Assembly (NCBI GenBank): GCA_038373885.1
Contig: JAWZYV010019947.1
Span: forward strand, 634,001 to 698,000
Reading direction: 5' to 3'
Source of the DNA: Cheiracanthium punctorium
Lineage: Eukaryota; Arthropoda; Arachnida; Araneae; Cheiracanthiidae
DNA: 64,000 nt
Part shown: positions 24,644 to 36,450 of the stretch, piece by piece
How the letters are laid out: each line of letters begins with the position of its first letter
Position numbering within the stretch: position 1 is the stretch's first letter
Translations under genes and position numbers: made by a program
The notes under the pieces: model-generated
The model's input: only the letters and a program-made list of their open reading frames with translations
What the model was told of the DNA's origin: nothing
Database searches by the model: none

Positions 24644-24718
24644 TTATTCAAGCACATTATCTCACTTTAACAACAGAGAATGGCCAAACGTTGGTGTTAA
24701 GAAAACAATTAAAAATAG
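24644..24718 (+). CDS. Possible 75-base internal exon, unknown gene
   Basis: A good acceptor ('tatgttttcttacag') is followed by 75 bases and a donor-like 'g|gtaact'. Two of the three frames are open. One reads IQAHYLTLTTENGQTLVLRK, with more ordinary composition than surrounding AT-rich translations. It lies on the strand opposite the CD2BP2-like gene, inside its intron. I recognise no family. It could be an exon of an unseen nested gene, a transposon piece, or chance. Confidence 0.2.
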
Positions 24719-25535
24719 GTAACTTTGTTAAAACGTAAGTATACACAAATAAGTCTTTCCTTCTTGCCTATGAGAACAGTGGCAGATCCAGGGGAGTGTC
24801 TAGGGGCTTCAGCCACCAATCACCCTCACATACACTGCTCATGGGAAATATTTTCTTTATAGATAAATTAGCCCCTCCCCAAAAAATACATTGCTTTAGC
24901 AAAATATTTTTCTTATTTTATATTTTGTTTAGGACAAATATAAGCTTCTTCTTCCCCCCCCCCCCAAGATTAGCCTTCCAAAACACTTTTCTATCCACCA
25001 CAGTATGAGTGTGCTGATAATTTTACATCTGAAGAAGGGTTGACACTTTTTGTACCATCTAATATAGATTTATTTATGTGTGTCTTAAATCATTTATTTT
25101 TAATCCTCAATGCAAAAAGAGGTGTGGTATATTTATGAAGTTTTTATCAATCTTGAGTGTGTTTCTGACTAATGTAGTAAGGTAGCTTCAAACACATGCA
25201 CTGATTTCGATGTTTCTTTTAATTATTAGAAATCTGTCTATAGCTATATTTCATGGAAATCTCTACAGCTGTTTAATTAATATAAAATAAAAACCCCAAC
25301 CCAAAAAGTTTGAAGCCTCTGTTTGTCACATTAGAGTTACAGCTTCCAAATGGATGAGTTAATTTTAATATAGTTTGTTTTGCTTAAGAAGTGTTTTAAT
25401 TGCAAATGCATCTTAGCTATATTTAGTATTAATGATATTCACTTCATATATCAGAAGGTTTTGTAAAGCTTGCTTTACACTTGTTAAAAAGGCATTTGTC
25501 TGTTTCAAAACCAAAATTCAAGGAATGATGCATAC
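24719..25535. other. Intronic, MITE-like repeat, no gene
   Basis: At 24,778 a 'cagtggcagatccaggggagtg' MITE-like end of the hAT CAGTGGC family begins. The body with C-rich tracts (24,953-24,965) resembles related repeats at 42,916 and 52,560. No opposite end was fixed. Confidence 0.4.
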
Positions 25536-25702
25536 TTTCACCCAATCAATATCCTTAAGCCACTGGTCTTGTATTACTTCACTTTCTTTGTTAAAAATAT
25601 ACGTTCCTTCTTTATCAAAGTATCCCTCCTCTAATTCTTCTTTCATATTAAAAGGTGTTATTTTTATTTCCCCATCAAACTCTATGGTTCCTTCTTCTTG
25701 GC
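25536..25702 (-). CDS. CD2BP2: CD2BP2-like protein, second recognised exon
   Basis: This 167-base exon lies between the acceptor 'tttattttcag' and donor 'gtatgc' on the minus strand. It encodes about 55 residues: QEEGTIEFDGEIKITPFNMK, then EELEEGYFDKEGTYIFNK and 'DQWLKDIDWVK'. This is the most conserved N-terminal block of CD2BP2 (vertebrate 'ITPFNLQEEMEEGHFD' and 'DSWLDNIDWVK'). Its phase (starts +1, ends 0) fits both the 35,362 donor and the 17,491 acceptor exactly, which confirms that the three exons form one transcript. It is only 167 bases between introns of about 9.7 kb and 8.0 kb. Confidence 0.93.
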
Positions 25703-25944
25703 CTGAAAATAAATGTCATACATCAAATAAAAATCAAAATGAATGCATAAATTTTAATGAAAATTATAACCCATTACACAAACATAAAAAAGTTAAAACA
25801 TGGTACATATAAAGTATGAGGAAAGGTTGCTACTAATGGAGTCTCACTTGGGTACGAAATATGACACAGATTTTTAATTATGACATTTTATCTCCCTGTG
25901 AGATTAAAAAATGAGAGCATTTCTATTGCAGCAACCATTCCCTA

Positions 25945-26250
25945 TAAGGGTGTTTCGAAAAAACCCTTTTTCCGAAATTCGCTTACCCTTAGTGCCGTTT
26001 TTTGGGCAAATTGACTCAATAAAAAGAGTGCCATATTTCAACTCGGTTATAATCTTCAGTTGCCACCTTGGACTTAAATTTTGGAAAAAAGTCTAAGAAA
26101 TATAATTTTTTTTTAATTTCTTGTGCGTAGCACTGAAGATTACCTTAATTAACTCAATAATAAATGTGTAAATTTTCAGCTCGATCAATTAATATGTTCA
26201 GTTGCTGAAATGAGCCTAAAGTTTGAGAAAAAGCAAAAAATTTCTCTGAC
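25945..26250. repeat. Possible terminus of the neighbouring unclassified transposon
   Basis: The text 'aagggtgtttcgaaaaaaccctt..ccgaaattcgc' with 'gtgccgttttttgggcaaattgactcaa' looks like a mobile-element end. It sits about 0.7 kb beyond the 3' end of the relic at 26,970-28,581. I could not find a matching inverted end on the other side, so the association is tentative. Confidence 0.3.
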
Positions 26251-26969
26251 CCTCTTGAGACATTTCATTCCTTTAAGTATAAATATTTTGTATGCACATC
26301 AAGTCTAAAAAATGTAAATAAAACAAGAAATGTGTTAACAATAGCCGTTACCAAATGACAAGCCTCTGTATTCTCCCAATCTGACTTCTTGTGACAGCTT
26401 TCTGAGGACACACTTAAGGACTATGCCCATCGGAACCATTCAAAAGAATGATTATGCTTATAAATAATAATCGGCAGTCAATTTTGTCTTGCAGCTCTCT
26501 CTGCTACCCATTGTGCACGTGAGGGAGAGGATTGGGGGTACCAGTCCCACTTGTCAAAAATTTTTTAGCATAAAATCCATACATTATAATTTTTTATGTA
26601 AAAATATCGCTTTTTAATATTATGATTACATCTATGACGCCCCTCCCCTTTGAGAAAAAGTCTGTGTATGCATTGTCTCCAGATTGAAAGACACAATCTA
26701 CCTGAACTCTCCCAATATGCTTAGAGAGCTTGAATAACTAGGTTAAAAAAAAAAAAAAAAAACTCTTTTTTTTTTTTTGGCACATAGGAAAAACAAACTG
26801 ATCTCAGTGCAATATGACGTGCTGAATTCAAATATATAAGTAGTTTTTCACTATCAACCACAGATTTTTTGTGACATTGCATGGACATATCAGAGAATTG
26901 AGTATATGTACATGAATAAATTAATATTACTAAAATTACATAAAACATAACTGCCTTTGATTTTCTGTT
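26251..26969. other. No gene seen
   Basis: AT-rich sequence with A and T homopolymers at 26,743-26,779. It may be 3' sequence of the adjacent transposon relic. Confidence 0.4.
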
Positions 26970-28581
26970 TTATTTGGCAATTGGAACATCCCTCTTCAAT
27001 GTCCAACAGTAATCAGCAAGCATGTCCTTGATATCTATTTTTGACCTATGAAACATCTTGTTAGAAAGATTCTCCATGTTCGTCGCTCACAGCACCAAGA
27101 TTAGTAAGGAAGAAATGGAGATGACAGTTCAAGAAATGAATCTTAAGAGACATGTTGCATCCAAAATTTTTATATGCCTGCAATAAATTCAACACAAATT
27201 GGCGGTAGTTATGGGCTTTATGATTTCGTAAAAAATTTCCAACAACTAATTGAAATCCATTGCATACTGACTTTTCATCTAGACTTAAAAGAGCATCAAA
27301 ATTTGTATCAGCAATCAAAACTCGAATTTGGGGGCCCACAGAAAAGCCTTCTTTAAAATTTGTATCACTAACACCTGCAAATTTTTTCTTCAAATAATGG
27401 AATCCATCACCATTTTTATTCATGGCCTTCACAAAGTTCTTGAAAAGCCCTAACTTAATATGCAGTGCAGGTAGAATTATTGCATCAGATGAAACTAATT
27501 GCACATGTTGGACAATTTTCTATAATGGTGCAAGACATGTATGTATTGGCCATTCTTTACTGGCATAATGATTTTTTATGTCTCTGCTGTCCCATTTACA
27601 AAGAAAACAACAAAATTTCATATAGCCATGCTGCAAACACATTAACGATGGAACTACCTTGAGATCACAATAAATTGTCCAACAGTACTCGTTGTACTGA
27701 ATTTTTTCTAGTAGAAATTTTAACTCTTCATATAACTCTTTCATATTACTTAAATAAGCTATAGGTGCCAAAGGCAATTCGTTTCCATTGCGTAACAAAA
27801 CAGATTTCAAACATGTTTTTGAAAAGTCGATAAAAAGTCTATGTACACCAGATTATGATCAACTCCAAATTCAGCCATCACCAAACAAATACTGTCACAG
27901 TAAACTAAATCCTTTTCCTGAGAGAAATAATTCATGGTGGTTACAAAATAAACACACTTAGTGTCTTTCTGTAGAAGATTCCAACCCTTTAATCTTTAAA
28001 CCATAAGTTTAGACTGTTTTTTCGACCAATTCAAATCACGAACAAGGTTGTTTAAATCACCTTGATTTAAGAAATGTGGTTCAGACGAAGAGACAGAAAC
28101 TTCAAAAGGTAGATCATGATCTTCCTGTTCATGTTGCATGTCAGTCTCTTCTACTCAGTCTTCTACTGTGAAATCTACTATCAGTTGTGGCACGGGTAAA
28201 TCTTCACTGTGAGGTATTGGTCTCATAGCAGATTTCAAATTTGGGTACTTTACTGTAAGTTTTGATTTAGGAGTTATTTCTGTAACCTTCGTAATGCAGA
28301 AGTAGCAGTCTGAGGAATGGTCTTATGATTCACGCCACACCATTGGTGCAGCAAAACTCATAAGTCAAGATCCTTCAGCCCAATCAGTTAATCACTTCAC
28401 ACAAGTAGAACAGCATATATGGGGAGCCCACTTCTTATTTTGATTCCCCCACTTTGTACTCAAAGTACAGTAAATAGCATTTCATTACTAGAGAAGTCAA
28501 ATTTTGTCGTTGTTCCTAAAACATTAATTCACCACAAATATAACAGAAATTATCTGGATCATTCAAACACTTATATGACAT
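26970..28581 (-). pseudogene. Near full-length relic of an unclassified arthropod transposon protein (family B)
   Basis: A degenerate reading frame of about 537 codons can be followed on the minus strand from ATG at 28,581 to TAA at 26,970. It passes through several in-frame stops and at least two frameshifts. Motifs in order: 'DNFCYICGEL' (zinc-finger-like), 'APMVWRE' and 'SDCYFC', 'YPNLKSAMRPIPHSE', 'LNNLVRDLNW', 'DLKVVPSLMCLQHGYMKFCC', 'FLCKWDSRD', 'LPALHIKLGLFKNFVKA', 'GCNMSLKIHFLNCHL', 'LGAVSDEHGESF', 'DYCWTLKRDVPI'. These blocks are ones I associate with a protein repeated in many arthropod genomes and usually annotated as uncharacterised. Copy number implies a transposon, but I cannot assign a superfamily. 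The Asp in DLK, the Asp/Glu in SDEHGE and the His residues are candidates for catalysis. That is inference. Confidence 0.65.
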
Positions 28582-29774
28582 ACTTAATGTAATCGCAAAA
28601 TTTTCAAAAAGAAATACACAAAAATTCCGATAAAAAAACTACCCTAGAAGAGAGAAAAACGTATCTTGCACTCACACAGAGACTAAATTGAAATAGTCAG
28701 CTATCTCTTGCCTCCAGTCCTGTTGAAAATGTAGCCACTGCATCGCATCACTTCCTGTCTTCATGTACTTTTCTTTCAAACTATCCAAGACAGTCTGGCT
28801 ACATTTTGGGGGAATTTTAGAATTCCCCCAAAAATACATTAACATTATAGTAAAACTTTGTAAAAAATTCCAAAACACAATACCTAAATACTCGTATTTT
28901 GAAAAAACTGTGGGTGATGGAAAAATTCTGACTGCATTTTTGTATTCAACATGAAAAGCGCATTTTTGTATTCAACATGAAGAAACTATATAAAAGCCCA
29001 GTCACAGCATTTTCTGCATCAGTCTGCAATGCAGATTTAAAAATACAAAAATAGTCTGCAAGGTAATCTTTGTTTAAAAAAAAAAAAAAACTAAAACTCA
29101 TAAAAATAGTTTGAAGAAATAATCTACTTATTGGAAATATATATAGTAATTTTAATTGTTGATATAAAAGCTAATACAGTAGTATGCAACCAATGAAAAT
29201 ATGGTCATTCAAAAAACGGATGGAAAAAAATAGCATATGAAATCACTGATGCAATCTTGATGCATGTAAAATGAGCAAATTTCTCACAAAAGACGAAAAA
29301 TTTGGCTTTGCGCAAACATGAATTACGAATTTGCAATTCCGGCACAGCTCGCATGCACGAACATGCTTCAGCAGCAGCGTGCTGAAAGAACTTTACTTGC
29401 GAGTATAGTCTGTGAACATGGCATTCAACCCGCATGACATCATCTCAGAATAATAGGCATCGGACCAGTTGATATGAACTCGGAAATAGTCTGCTGACCT
29501 TCTCAAGAATCTGCGACGGGCGTGTTGCCACATCGCACGGTTTCTGTGATCGGGTATAAATGTTCAGTGTGCCAAAATCCTTGTTGACTAGTATGAGCCA
29601 TACGAATCGGTTCCCACACAGACACTACAGGATGGGATGACTAATTTAATTTTTCTCTTGCTTGTGACATCTCTGTTTGCCGAAGGATGGATATTTTGAA
29701 GAATTTGTGCTGTGGCTGATTGAAGAAAATGAATATACTGATACATGGTAATACAAGCTTTTACTGTATATATA
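28582..29774. other. Intronic, no gene seen
   Basis: A short direct duplication 'gcatttttgtattcaacatga' lies at about 28,934 and 28,961. A 68-codon minus-strand frame at 28,672-28,878 follows immediately upstream of the family B relic but shows no motif. Otherwise AT-rich. Confidence 0.4.
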
Positions 29775-31490
29775 CAGGGTGACCCAAAAAGGTGGTTACG
29801 GGACTTAATTCTTTATCTATTAGAGAGAGATAAGTGGGTAGTGTAAATTGAAAAAATGTTCAAAATAGGGTCAGAAATAAGAATTCGTTAAGAAAAATTT
29901 CCTCTTGCTAATTCTCCAAAATTTACACTCTTTTAATTTTTATACGACCCCAAAAAAATCTTCAATTAAAAAGTTTTTATTTTGCATCCAACAAGACCAA
30001 TAGAAAAAAATGCATAACCATATCTTTAAAACTAACTGAATTATGATGCAGAAAAAAACTGGGCTTATACCATTTTTTATCACATAAAAGGCTATTTTCT
30101 GTAAAAATAGCAAATTGATAACGGGAATTTTTAAGTCAAAAATATGATATTGCAACTTGGAATGTGTTTCTAATTAAGTATCTTGAGTAAGAAATATTTA
30201 AAAAATTTTTTGATAAACAACTAAATCTGAAGTTGATTTAAAACCTTATAAATTAAATATATTTCACAAGATAAACGAAAAGCTAAAGAATATGCAACGT
30301 TTGTGAGCCTTGTTACATACACATTTTTCTTATTTATGCCTTATCGTGTTACTATAATATTTATATTTATAAAATGTTTCACTGCAAATAAACACATTAA
30401 ATTTACAATCAATAACATTTATGTAAATGCATGTAATTTTTAAATTAAATTATTTTTTGAAAATGAATAAGTACCTATTACAATTGATAAATGTTCAATT
30501 TTGTAAACCTTTTAGAGGGTACTACTCATATAAAAAGGCAAATTTCATAAAAAATACTAAAAATGCAAATAAAGAAAATGCAATTTACAAAGAATTCTTG
30601 AAATGTTTTCCATCAACTCCAATACATAACTAAGCTCTTCTAATAATGCTTCTGTAAATATTTTGGAGTTCTTCTCCAGTAATATTGTTGCATGCATCGA
30701 TTATCTTTTGTTTAAGATCAGTTGCATTTAGGAGACGAGTATTATAAACTATCGAAGCTGACTCCAAAAATAAAAATCGAGCAGCGTTAGATCAGGGGAT
30801 CTGGGGGGACTATTCTGTGACTCCATTCAAACCAATCCGCTGTTTATCAAAGTTAACAATGAGCCAGTTTGTTACACTTGCAGCCTTGTGTGCAGGTGCT
30901 CCATCTTGTTGAAAATGCATACATTTTACATGCGATAATGGTGTATTCTCCAAAATGTCTATTACTATGCCATCTAAAATAAGCTACAGATATTTTGAAG
31001 CTGTAAGTGTCCCTTCATAAAACACACAGGACCAACTAGTTCTCCATTCCAAATTATGCACCACACGGAGAAGAAAATTTTCTTTGGTGGTGTATTTCTT
31101 GCACAAAATATGGTTTTGTATTATTCCAATAATGATTGTTATGCGTATTTATTGACCCATCTTCTATAAATAATCATTCATCCATCCACATAATATTTTT
31201 AACAAAATTCACATTTTTATTTGTAGAATTAACAACCAATTGCAGAATGCTAGATATCGAGCAAAATCAGATGGATGGAGTGCTTGCAGTCCATGTATAC
31301 AAAATGGATGCCAATTATGTTTTACAAGAATTCTATTAATTGATGTTCTAGGTAGTCCCAAAGTCGCACTTGCTTTTCGAATACTTGTACGTGAGTTAGC
31401 AGAAAAATATATATCTGTTTCTTCGTTTTCACCGTACAAGCAATTTCTCACAGGGCCTTGTTTTGTATGACAAACACCGGTAGTTCTCAA
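29775..31490 (-). mobile_element. Tc1/mariner-superfamily element (partial ends)
   Basis: The terminus 'tacagggtgacccaaaaaggtgg' at 29,773-29,795 is typical of mariner-like elements. It lies beyond the 3' end of a decayed transposase on the minus strand. I did not find the opposite end beyond 31,490, so the true right boundary is unknown and the element may be truncated there. Confidence 0.6.
30585..31490 (-). pseudogene. Mariner/DDE_3-type transposase, decayed
   Basis: The minus strand from 31,490 reads 'RTSIRKASATLGLPRTSINR' then 'ILVKHNWHPF', an HTH of the kind found in DUF4817/Tc1-mariner transposases. It continues with 'DFARYLAFCNWLL', 'IMWMDE' and 'FIEDGSINTHN'. Then come the family hallmark 'MHFQQDGAPAHKAASVTNWL' and a C-terminal 'DGKHFKNSL' before a TAA at 30,585. 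Several in-frame stops and frameshifts interrupt it. The reaction would be cut-and-paste DNA transposition, now dead. Confidence 0.75.
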
Positions 31491-33209
31491 TTACCTCATC
31501 GTCCAGTAAATAAACATGAACCAAATTTCAGGTGAATTTGGATATTGTCATCCATGTGACATGAAAGGTATAATGGGTACATTCATTGTAGGAAATTATG
31601 GTAGCAGTTTACAGTCCTTAAAACAATTAGACTACAAAAAAAAAACCTCTTTCAGGTTCTTGCTAACAAAGTCTCTCGAGTGGTCCGAGCACAATGAAAA
31701 TTGCAAAAATGTCACATACCTTTTATGATGACATCGAATATAGAGGATAGCTGGATTCGTAGAAATACACTTACGTACGCATCACACACCAAAAAAGGTT
31801 GGCCACTTTTTCAAAAAGAAGACACTGCTTTATACAAAAAAAAAACTTGTTTATTTGCTTAAGAGAAACATGGGTGCATTTTGTACGTTATTTATGTTAT
31901 TTAATAGACCTGATGTACACACAAAATATAAATACTAAAGAAATAAAATGTCTCTAAAAAGGGTCAGAAAAATTTACTCTTTTTTTTTGCTTTTTCCCCC
32001 CTGGTATTACAGTGACCACATAGTAAGTCAACACGATCATATGTGCTTGAAAGAAGATGTTGGAAGAAATCTTCTCATAACTTTATTATCTTTTAATATA
32101 TTGTAATTTTAATTTTACAGACTAATTCTTTTCATTTTAATATCTACTACTTCCTATTGTGAATCCCGTGAGTTGCAATTAATAAATTTTTTGAGAAATA
32201 AATTTGCAAATACACTCATTTAAATTTAAAATTAAAACAAATCCAACCAAGTGGATGATCATGGAAGCTCAAAAGAATGCACAACCATGGAAAAAATGTA
32301 TAATCTTGGGTGAAAAATCCCAATATGGAAACTACTGCGATTATAAACTATGCACATTTTTATTCAAACATGCAAATTCAATTACAGTGAAATACATTTA
32401 ACACAAAAATCGGTTAACATGAAATAATACAGCTGTCCGAATTATAAACTTTACAATTTAGTACATTTTTTTTCCTTTTAACACAAAACAAAAATCATTT
32501 AATACGAATAAAGTTCCTTTTTGATCTTTAGTGGTATGTTTGAGATAAGTCACTAGAATGCATTTGTGGAAATGTTTTATTCTGAGAATCTGTTTCTCTT
32601 CCTTCAGGGCCCCCTTTTTGTTTTTCTCTAAAAGTAAGTTATCTTAGAAATTTCATGTATCCGGTCTCTCCCCCTATTTCCATGAAAAATACATTTCAAA
32701 AAAAGATAACTGATTTTTTTGTAAAAAATAATTATTTACTTACTTTTCATCTCAATGGATGCAATATGTTTGTAGTTAAATAGAAAGTCTAAATAAAATA
32801 TAACAACATCAAAAATATTGGTGAGTTCTTTTTTTTTTAAGAATCTTTTAACATGAAAAACTAGTTTGGTCCCTGCAGTTTCGCATTAAACATTTTTCGT
32901 TGTATTTTATTAAAATATTCAAATTATTATTTATTATCATCATTGATATTATTTGGTCATATGATTTTTTTAATAGAAAGTATTACATAATCTGGCGGTA
33001 TTTTTCTATTAAAAACCATCCACTTGATGCTCTTTCTTTTAGGCAGTATCAATTTTACTTTAGGCAAAAAGATGTATAAAAGTTTATGCTAAAAATGAAA
33101 ATATTTCATTTGTTTTACATTTTTTCCTCACTTAAATTACAGTAAAATTATTGTTTTTGATGCATTTTCTAAATTAATTTATCTTCTCAAGTTTCGCCTT
33201 AATGAGGTA
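31491..33209. other. Intronic, no gene seen
   Basis: AT-rich with homopolymer tracts (for example A near 31,637 and T near 31,980). The 70-codon plus frame at 31,516-31,728 and 65-codon frame at 32,204-32,401 have no recognisable motif. Confidence 0.4.
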
Positions 33210-33914
33210 TCTCTCTATTCTAAAAAAAAGTAAAGGCCGCTGGCGCTGTCAAAGCTTATGCACCTATCTCCTCCTAAACCGTAGGGATTTGAGTTTCGAC
33301 TAAGGTGCCTACAGATTCGAAAAATTCCGAGGAACCTGCTAAGCTGACTTAAATTTCGAAAATCGAATTATTTTAGAAGATATTAATAAAAAACTGAAAA
33401 AATAAACAGAATGGTTGCCAGATTTGGCATAAAATCATTCATTCCTTTGCAACAAAGTGTTTCCAAGTATCTGGAATCGCGTGAAATTTACAAAGTTAAC
33501 ACAAAAAGCCTAATAACTTCTTCACCGTTTGCACGATCCGCTTCAAAATTTTCATGATCATGTATAAAAATATAGAAAACAATCTGCGCTACTTTAAAAA
33601 TCTGAAAATCCACCCGTTCCCTCCTTTTTAAGCGATTTTTCCCTATTTTCAGAACCATTTTATCTCCGAGAGTCAAAAAAGTAAATCATTTGCATGACAA
33701 AATTACCCCTTTCAAGTGAATATGACGTCATACAATTGGGATTCAAATTCGTTTAAAAAAGATTTTCCAGATTACACAGTTTATTATCACTTTTTTTTTT
33801 TCACAAATAAATCGTTTGCATGGACATGAGAATAGCTGTGTACACAAAACGAAATCTTTCGATTGCGAAAAGATTACCCGATCTTCTAGAACAGCATGAA
33901 ATTTAATTTGGGTA
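33210..33914 (+). mobile_element. Partial Helitron-like copy, same 5' end as next element
   Basis: This segment starts TCTCTCTATTCTAAAAAAAAG after an A. Its first ~270 bases nearly match the first part of 33,915-35,218, then it diverges completely. No CTAG end is present before the next TC start, so it is truncated or a variant with a different 3' half. Confidence 0.55.
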
Positions 33915-35218
33915 TCTCTCTACTCTAAAAAAAAGTAAAGGCCGCTGGCGCTGTCAAAGCTTGTTGGCCTATCTCCTCCTAAATCGTGGGGATTTGAGTT
34001 TCGACTAAGATGCCCACAGATTCAAAAAATTCCAAGGAACCTGCTAAGCTGATTTAAATTTCGAAAATCGAATTATTTTAGAAGATATTAATAAAAAACT
34101 GAAAAAATAAACCGAATGGTTGCCAGATTTGGCATAAAATCATTCATTCCTTTGTAACAAAGCGTTTCCAAGTATCTAGAATCGCGCGAAATTTACAAAC
34201 ATGAGTTAGAATTACGCCCATTTTACGCCAAAATAAAACTATATGAAATAAGTAACTAAAAATGTGTTACACAAAGTTGACAATTTTCAAATAGTAAGTT
34301 CGCTTAGACAACAGGAGTTTAGAATTAGCGATTATTCGTTTTTCCAAAACAGAATAACTAATATCTTGAAAATGAAAAATAATTAAAATGCAGATTATAT
34401 TAAAGCCGGTTTTCGACCAGCTGGATTATTTGCTACCAGTAGAAATATTTGGCGGCGTTAATTATGCCATTATAGCAGTTATAGTACACTTTGGATATTT
34501 GCTAGTGCGACGAGATGGTATAACACGGATTTTTATCGTGGTGTTAAGTACGCCAATCTGCAAACGATTATGTAAATGAAAATATGGATAACGGTTTTCG
34601 GTAACCTTAAATGAACAGTAAATATAGGTTGTGAGCATGTGTAAATCGCCAAATAATGAAAAGTCGCCATTGGTGGCAGGCTATTCTATCTGTTCCGTAG
34701 CTTTTATTAACTTTACATGTACGCAAGTCGCCAAATAATGAAAAATCACCATGGGTGGCAAATTCGCAAGGTGTCCAATAGGTTTTACATTATTAAAAAT
34801 ACAGCTGAAACAGATGTTCTGATTTTATTACGCTTTAGCTCCTCATTAACATAACTTTTGAATGGCAACATTAAATATCATTGTGTTTCTGAGGAGTGCA
34901 AATAATTTTTCCAGCATTTATAAGCGGAGTCCGCACTCCAGGTGGAGTATAGCTCAGGACCCGTACAACACGGATTGCCATAACAAAATATCTTCCGTGT
35001 TATAAGGGGGAGAGGGTCTATTGTAGTGTGAAGTTTAAATTTTTATGTACCAATGAAGATAAAAGAACCAAGCAATGTGTAGCTCAGTAACATTCTATCT
35101 GATCCAATCTTCGGGTTATGTCTGTTGAAATTATGTCTTTTTTACGAATAAGCCTTGTTAGGGGCCGAATGCCTCATACGAAAAGCGAGCGTAGCAAGTC
35201 TGGGGACCTTGCCCCTAG
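33915..35218 (+). mobile_element. Non-autonomous Helitron-like element (1.3 kb), copy A
   Basis: It begins TCTCTCTACTCTAAAAAAAAG after A and ends 'ggggaccttgcccctag' with CTAG at 35,215-35,218 followed by T. A nearly full-length reverse-complement copy (1294 bp) lies at 44,222-45,515. Inside is the Tigger-like MITE text ('cataacaaaatatcttccgtgttataa', 'actccaggtggagtatagctcaggacc') also seen at 5025-5354. The 63-codon frame at 34,388 is inside this repeat and is not a gene. Confidence 0.65.
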
Positions 35219-35361
35219 TCAAAAAAAAAAAAAAATCAGATGTCTAACAATGTATCAATTACATAAAATGATGAAGGATTTTGTGCTATTAGACAGAACA
35301 CCAAATTTTACTAAAAAATTCACTACAACAAAAATGAAATGGTCTGAAAATCGAATATTAC

Positions 35362-35587
35362 CTTCCAGCTCATTTGGATCTAGAACATTATATTTTTTGG
35401 CAACTTCTTCGTCATCTTCCTCATCACTATCTAAAGAATGCTTGGATTTCTTATACAGTGTTTGTTCCAAAGTATCATTTTTATCTTTAAATTTCTGCAT
35501 TTCAGCTTCAAATTCGTCCTGATTAAATATTTGATTAGGATTTTTATCGGCCATTTTGGAATTATGAAAGGTGAAAGTAATGTAGTC
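35362..35587 (-). CDS. CD2BP2: CD2BP2-like protein, first recognised exon
   Basis: The exon runs from an acceptor 'tttgtatgtttgcag' (exon begins 35,587) to a donor 'g|gtaata' (exon ends 35,362) on the minus strand. It encodes 'KKSKHSLDSDEEDDEE' then 'AKKYNVLDPNELEG', matching the vertebrate CD2BP2 block 'KGKHSLDSDEEEDDDD...KYDILASEDVEG'. The first ATG in frame is at 35,554 (MADKNPNQ), which would place 39 residues before SLDSDEE, close to the 40-odd in vertebrates. Codons upstream of that ATG are also open, so coding could begin in an unseen earlier exon. The upstream acceptor shows that at least one 5' exon exists. The last codon is split (phase 1), completed by the exon at 25,702. Confidence 0.85.
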
Positions 35588-35593
35588 CTGCAA

Positions 35594-36155
35594 ACATACA
35601 AATTAAATTATATTTACTAAGGAGAAAAATATATGAAAATGCATTTAACATAGTCATTATTTAAAATCACATTGTAGAAACATAATACATTTTCACCTTC
35701 AAAAAATTGATTGAATTTAGAAGAGTATGGTTATTTTAAAGTAAATTGTGTTAAAATCATGGGGGGGAAAAAAAGCCTGAAACATTTTTTAAAATAATAT
35801 TATTCTATTAAAGCCTAACCACTTGGCTTTTTTTTTCTTTCTTTCTTTCTTTCTCACATATTTTCTAGTCCAAGTGTTTATTATTTGACTATTTAATACA
35901 GTAAAATGATTATATTTTTTATGAATATTTTTTTGTCTTTTCAAACTGTGCCAACATGGTAAAGCTTTAAGATAAACTTTAAGAAGTAGAAAGCAAAAAA
36001 TCAGGGTGGCAATGATTTAAATCAATTATTTTAATCATAGTTTAAATCAATGGATTTTTTAAAAAAATCACTGATTTAAATTAAATATGCACAACTCTAG
36101 CCCAAGACCATTATTAACTAGTGAAACCTGTTCTATTCATAAACCAGCCCTGTTC
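35594..36155. other. Upstream intron of the CD2BP2-like gene, no exon seen
   Basis: A (CTTT)n microsatellite lies at about 35,836-35,855. The remaining text is AT-rich. The expected first exon or promoter was not recognised here or further right. Confidence 0.4.
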
Positions 36156-36261
36156 CCCAGTAGCACAATTAGTCCAAAAGACGTTTAAAACACGTTTTTT
36201 AACATCAAAAAACGTGTTTCCAACATAATTTAAACGTTTTTTGAATTAGTTGTGCTTAGGG
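36156..36261. repeat. Short inverted-repeat element with ACGTTT / AAACGT core
   Basis: The ends 'cccagtagcacaattagt' and 'gaattagttgtgcttaggg' are inverted. The interior repeats 'acgttt', 'aaaacacgttttt', 'aaaaaacgtgttt' and 'aaacgttttt' in both orientations, giving a strongly self-complementary 106-bp unit. It is similar in style to 11,671-11,837, also preceded by 'cccaga.agcaca'. Confidence 0.5.
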
Positions 36262-36279
36262 TTGCACATTGAAAAGCAC

Positions 36280-36450
36280 CAGGGGCGTAGCCAGAAATTT
36301 TTCATGGGGGGAGGTTACGACTACTACAACTCATATATTTGTATACGTGTATGTGATAATATAGTGAAGAATATACATTTTGTATGGCAAAAAATTTCTT
36401 ATGGGGGGGGTTATGACCCCTATAACTCCACCCTCTTGGCTACGCCCCTG
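36280..36450. mobile_element. 171-bp hAT MITE with perfect 8-bp TSD
   Basis: The ends are CAGGGGCGTAGCCA and its exact complement TGGCTACGCCCCTG. They are flanked by AAAAGCAC on both sides (36,272-36,279 and 36,451-36,458). This copy defines the family whose older members appear at 4637 and, in part, elsewhere in the window. Confidence 0.85.

Noticed and set aside
34388..34579. 63-codon open frame
   Set aside because: Lies inside a Helitron-like repeat with a second copy at 44-45.5 kb.
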